Of a DNA stretch of 42,350 nt, positions 38,953-42,350 are shown piece after piece. Position 1 is the stretch's first letter; each line of letters starts with the position of its first letter. The notes below the pieces were generated by a model, which saw nothing but the letters and a program-made list of their open reading frames with translations, did not search any database and was not told the DNA's origin. Both the position numbers and the translations under genes were made by a program. Origin of the DNA: Alphaproteobacteria bacterium (GTDB lineage Bacteria; Pseudomonadota; Alphaproteobacteria; Rs-D84; SZUA-605); NCBI GenBank assembly GCA_003250835.1, contig QKJL01000018.1, forward strand, positions 1-42,350, written 5' to 3'.

Positions 38953-39087
38953 TTACGCAGATAAAACTTTACGTCCTTTTGCGCGACGTGCGTTTAAAAC
39001 CTTGCGTCCATTTGCAGTTGCCATACGTGCACGGAATCCGTGACGTCGAGCGCGAACTAATTTTGACGGTTGAAATGTACGTTTCAT
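38953..39087 (-). CDS. rpmH: 50S ribosomal protein L34
   Basis: [44 protein letters not shown]; missing from ORF track. Confidence 0.97.
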   Translation of the reverse strand: MKRTFQPSKLVRARRHGFRARMATANGRKVLNARRAKGRKVLSA

Positions 39088-39167
39088 CTTTGTTACCTCA
39101 TCATTTTGTTTTTAAGTTGGTGTTTTATATCATCCCGTTACACTAAAGTCAAGGGTAAAACGTCTTT

Positions 39168-40181
39168 TTAATATTTTAATGTGAACCGCACACCGTATTT
39201 TTCATTCTTATTATACATAAAACGTGCATAATATGGTGTATATGTCGTTAAATATGTCCCATAATAGTCATCCCCAATCACACGTTCGTAAAATCCACTT
39301 ACCATTAATTTTTTTGGTAAAATTTCATAATTTACTTCTGTTTTAATTGTATGACCTTGATCATAACGATATTCATATGGGATTGATCCACTGTATTCAT
39401 ATTCTGTTGTACGATAATCTTTATATGTATAATCTAAGCCTACTGAGAATGTTTTACTGAAACGATACAATGCTTCTAATCCAGCATACTCTTGCTTCAA
39501 AACCTTTTGTTCCCATGTTTCACTCTGTTTATATTCTGATTGTTTAAATATCCCCCATTTAAACGCTACTGTCAGATGTGAGAATGTTTTACCAACCTTA
39601 ATTCCCCCACCAATTTTTTCAGCTTCTTCCATCATATCTGATGATGTTTTAGCTTTTGTATAATATCCTTCCAATTGTACTGTAAATGGCAGGTAATCTT
39701 CATCTACTACATTCCATTTAAATCCAAACAGAGGATCATAGCTGTCTGTTTTTAACTCACTCATTTGATATGAGTAATCATTTGATGCCAAACGTTCTAT
39801 ATGTGAATATTGTTCATAACGCCATGTTAAGTATAATGAGAAATTATTAAACACTCCAGTAACAGCAGCCGCATCATAGAACAAGCTGTCACGATGATAA
39901 TAACCATCGCGGTATGTTGTTTTATACTGATTATCATAATCAATATCTTGATCTGATCGCGTTGATCCTACGGCGAAATCCATTTCCCCTTGCTTTGGCA
40001 AATACAAAGGATCGGCCATTGATCGATTTTTATGCGGTTTGTTTTTTTCTAAACGCTCGGCTGTTACTTCAGCTTTCTGTTCTTTATTTTTTTCTGATGA
40101 TTCATTTGCAACTTGTGTAGCATTTGCCCCTGCACTCATCATGCAAACCATTATCCATGATAATAGAATTGCTTTTTTCAT
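39168..40181 (-). CDS. outer-membrane beta-barrel protein, unknown
   Basis: Signal peptide, alternating aromatic beta-strand pattern, C-terminal VRFTLKY. Confidence 0.65.
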   Translation of the reverse strand: MKKAILLSWIMVCMMSAGANATQVANESSEKNKEQKAEVTAERLEKNKPHKNRSMADPLYLPKQGEMDFAVGSTRSDQDIDYDNQYKTTYRDGYYHRDSLFYDAAAVTGVFNNFSLYLTWRYEQYSHIERLASNDYSYQMSELKTDSYDPLFGFKWNVVDEDYLPFTVQLEGYYTKAKTSSDMMEEAEKIGGGIKVGKTFSHLTVAFKWGIFKQSEYKQSETWEQKVLKQEYAGLEALYRFSKTFSVGLDYTYKDYRTTEYEYSGSIPYEYRYDQGHTIKTEVNYEILPKKLMVSGFYERVIGDDYYGTYLTTYTPYYARFMYNKNEKYGVRFTLKY

Positions 40182-40219
40182 TCAGTTTTTCCTTTCTTCA
40201 AAAAAATGCTTAATAATTA

Positions 40220-40822
40220 CTATGGTTTTTTACCTTGTGGCATTTCCACAGGTACTTCGTTTTTATTTTTAAGCTTATCAACAGCAACCCATGTTCCTAG
40301 CCCTGCTGCGATAACTCCTGCTCCTACAGCGACTCCCGTTGCTGTTTTCTTTTTCTTTTCCATTGATACAAGGTCGTCTTGACATTTATTTGTTGTCGCT
40401 TTCCATTCATCAATTGCGGATGTATATTCTGTGTTCATTCTGTCACATTCGATTTTAAAACTGCCATACACATTTTCAATGCGACTTGCAATTTGTTTAT
40501 ATGCTTCTGCTTGGCATGATGCTGATAACCCATTTAAATCGTATCCCGCAGACGCCAATGATTGTTCCATCATTGTAACAGACGTACAATAACTTGCTGC
40601 ACAGGTTTGATTTAACTGTGCTGTAATTTCATTTGTTGGACATGTTGTCGCCGCCGTTGATGATACTGATGAATCCGTTACTCCTGAACGTGCTAATTCT
40701 TCTGCTTGTTCAGCTTCTTCCTGTGCTGCTTTGATCCCATCACCTTTTTGCCAACGCGCTTCGGCTGCAAATGCACAGCATACACATAAGACCATAAAAG
40801 GTATCTTTTTGAATTTAAACAT
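40220..40822 (-). CDS. exported Cys-containing protein with C-terminal Gly-rich TM segment
   Basis: Start trimmed to MFKFKKIPFMVLCVCCAFAAEA; ATGVAVGAGVIAAGLGTWVAV. Confidence 0.65.
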   Translation of the reverse strand: MFKFKKIPFMVLCVCCAFAAEARWQKGDGIKAAQEEAEQAEELARSGVTDSSVSSTAATTCPTNEITAQLNQTCAASYCTSVTMMEQSLASAGYDLNGLSASCQAEAYKQIASRIENVYGSFKIECDRMNTEYTSAIDEWKATTNKCQDDLVSMEKKKKTATGVAVGAGVIAAGLGTWVAVDKLKNKNEVPVEMPQGKKP

Positions 40823-40904
40823 GTTTTTCCTCTTTACTTTTGAGCTCTTCCTCATTATACCATAAATCACGATTAAAGACAATTGCTTAAATTAGGATAA
40901 TGCG

Positions 40905-41588
40905 ATGGAAAATACAAAACATTTAAAACGCTTTTATGGACGCCGTCACGGTAAAGGATTAAGTGACATCAAACAAGATTTGATGGATCAAATGATGCCT
41001 AAACTCGCCCTTCCATTGGCAGATATTTCAGATATGCATTCCTTATTTGGCATGAATGTTGATCGTATTCACCTTGATATTGGTTTTGGTGGAGGTGAAA
41101 ATTTAATTCAACGTATTATTGATCATTCAGTAACAGGCTTTATTGGTGCTGAACCATTTATTGATGGTGTTGGTAGCTTTTTAGCTCATTTAGATAATCA
41201 AGCCGATAAATCATACCAAGAACGTATTCGTTTATTTGCCGATGATGTACGTGATATGATCCCACATTTTCCAGATGCCTCAATTGATAGTTTATCTATC
41301 CTGTATCCGGATCCATGGCCGAAAGCACGTCACCATAAACGTCGTATGATTGTGATGGATAACTTGGATATGTTTGCACGCATTTTGAAATCAGGATCAT
41401 TAATTGAACTTGCAAGTGATATTCCAGATTACATTGAAAATGCATTGGAAAACTTTACAGCACATGATGCATTTGAAATTATTTCTGTTTCAAGAGAACC
41501 ATTTGAAGGATGGACATCAACACGTTATGAACAAAAAGCTATCCGTGAAGGACGTACCCCACAATACGTTACTTTGAAACGTATTTAA
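40905..41588 (+). CDS. trmB: tRNA (guanine46-N7)-methyltransferase
   Basis: LDIGFGGGENLI, IGAEPFIDGVG, YPDPWPKARHHKRRM. Confidence 0.93.
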   Translation: MENTKHLKRFYGRRHGKGLSDIKQDLMDQMMPKLALPLADISDMHSLFGMNVDRIHLDIGFGGGENLIQRIIDHSVTGFIGAEPFIDGVGSFLAHLDNQADKSYQERIRLFADDVRDMIPHFPDASIDSLSILYPDPWPKARHHKRRMIVMDNLDMFARILKSGSLIELASDIPDYIENALENFTAHDAFEIISVSREPFEGWTSTRYEQKAIREGRTPQYVTLKRI

Positions 41589-41652
41589 GACATCTTTTTT
41601 AATGTATTTATTTATATACCCTGTTATACTAACAGGACTGAGGAGAATTATT

Positions 41653-42350
41653 ATGCCCCAAAACAATACGACACAACAACCTACATTACCGAATAGAATC
41701 ATTCCTTTTATGTGGCATTTTTTTCGTAAACATAAATGGAAATTTTTTGGTGTACTTACAACCGTCCTTATCACTTTTTTAGTTGGACGTGTTTCGACGA
41801 AACTCTTATTTCGTGAAATCATTGCTGAGATTGAACATTTTTCAGGTGATAAATCAGCTATTATTGAACATATTGGCATTTTACTTTTTGCCATGATTGC
41901 TGCGGAGGTTATTGCTGAGGTTTCAACAGTTTTACGCGATATATTGGATCGTCATATGACGCCAGTCCTTCGCAAAAACATTAACCTTGAATTACTTGAT
42001 TATACACATAAACATTCTTACACTTATTTTACAGACAATATGAGCGGTTCAGTTGCACGTAAAATCAGTGATATTCAATCAAGTTTATTAGATTATTTTT
42101 ATCCACTCATTACTTGGGAACTTATTCCAAGTATTGGGTTCTTAATCATAAATATTGTTATTTTTTCTTTAATCCACCCTCTTCTTGGAGGAGCATTGAT
42201 TGCTTGGACAATTATTCAATTCATTATCATGATGTTCTCCATCAAAAAATGGAATGTATATCAAAAAGAATCTGCTGAAGCTGATTCAATTGTATCTGGA
42301 AAATTAACCGACAGTTTGATTAATTTTATGAATGTAAAATTTTTCTCACG
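41653..42350 (+). CDS. ABC exporter transmembrane domain, truncated by window end
   Basis: Open frame to window end, MPQNNTTQQPTLPNRIIPFMWHFFRKHKWKFF...; SD AGGAGAAT; absent from ORF track (no stop). Confidence 0.8.
   Translation, partial: MPQNNTTQQPTLPNRIIPFMWHFFRKHKWKFFGVLTTVLITFLVGRVSTKLLFREIIAEIEHFSGDKSAIIEHIGILLFAMIAAEVIAEVSTVLRDILDRHMTPVLRKNINLELLDYTHKHSYTYFTDNMSGSVARKISDIQSSLLDYFYPLITWELIPSIGFLIINIVIFSLIHPLLGGALIAWTIIQFIIMMFSIKKWNVYQKESAEADSIVSGKLTDSLINFMNVKFFS

Noticed and set aside
36121-39087. Replication origin near rpmH-rnpA-yidD-yidC-engB
   Set aside because: No dnaA gene, DnaA-box cluster or gene-strand switch pattern noticed; the cluster alone is not sufficient
41517-41894. 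125-aa minus-strand ORF
   Set aside because: Antisense to the end of trmB and the start of the ABC transporter, which are clear genes
1-42350. CRISPR array, transposase, integrase or prophage
   Set aside because: No regularly spaced repeats and no recognisable mobile-element proteins in the translated ORFs
1-42350. Alternative genetic code (TGA as Trp)
   Set aside because: TGA is used as the stop of the 14535-15080 HAD gene and conserved Trp positions use TGG

Overview
Low-GC bacterial chromosome window, probably alphaproteobacterial (inferred from gene content only). Most of it is housekeeping: nrdD / separate glycyl-radical ORF / nrdG, trxB, sufB-sufC, efp, pal, M48 protease, rne, lon, tsaB-rimI, pyrG, secG, rnhA, rplU-rpmA-smr, topA, engB-yidC-yidD-rnpA-rpmH, trmB, and an ABC transporter cut by the window end. 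No CRISPR array, transposon, rRNA or confident canonical tRNA was seen. Three observations stand out. (1) An orphan, highly structured ~410-nt ncRNA candidate lies at about 30715-31124 on the minus strand between rnhA and rplU; it has its own sigma70-like promoter and intrinsic terminator, and a T-arm-like hairpin near the 3' end. (2) A recurrent leader motif, AAACCTATTATTAAT, sits just downstream of sigma70-like promoters and about 28-31 nt before the ATG of several orphan genes that lack a Shine-Dalgarno sequence; it also occurs in the ncRNA. (3) There are tandem sets of small orphan proteins, often each with its own terminator: three DGSI-motif proteins at 53-1288 and Cys-rich mini-proteins at 29550-30176. 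Other points: a split class III RNR with three evenly spaced NrdR-box-like dyads upstream, a SufBC pair without SufD/SufS nearby, a translationally coupled PAS-GGDEF/YmdB pair with altered active-site motifs in both proteins, and a structured rne leader. Family assignments are from recognised motifs; no database search or folding program was run.
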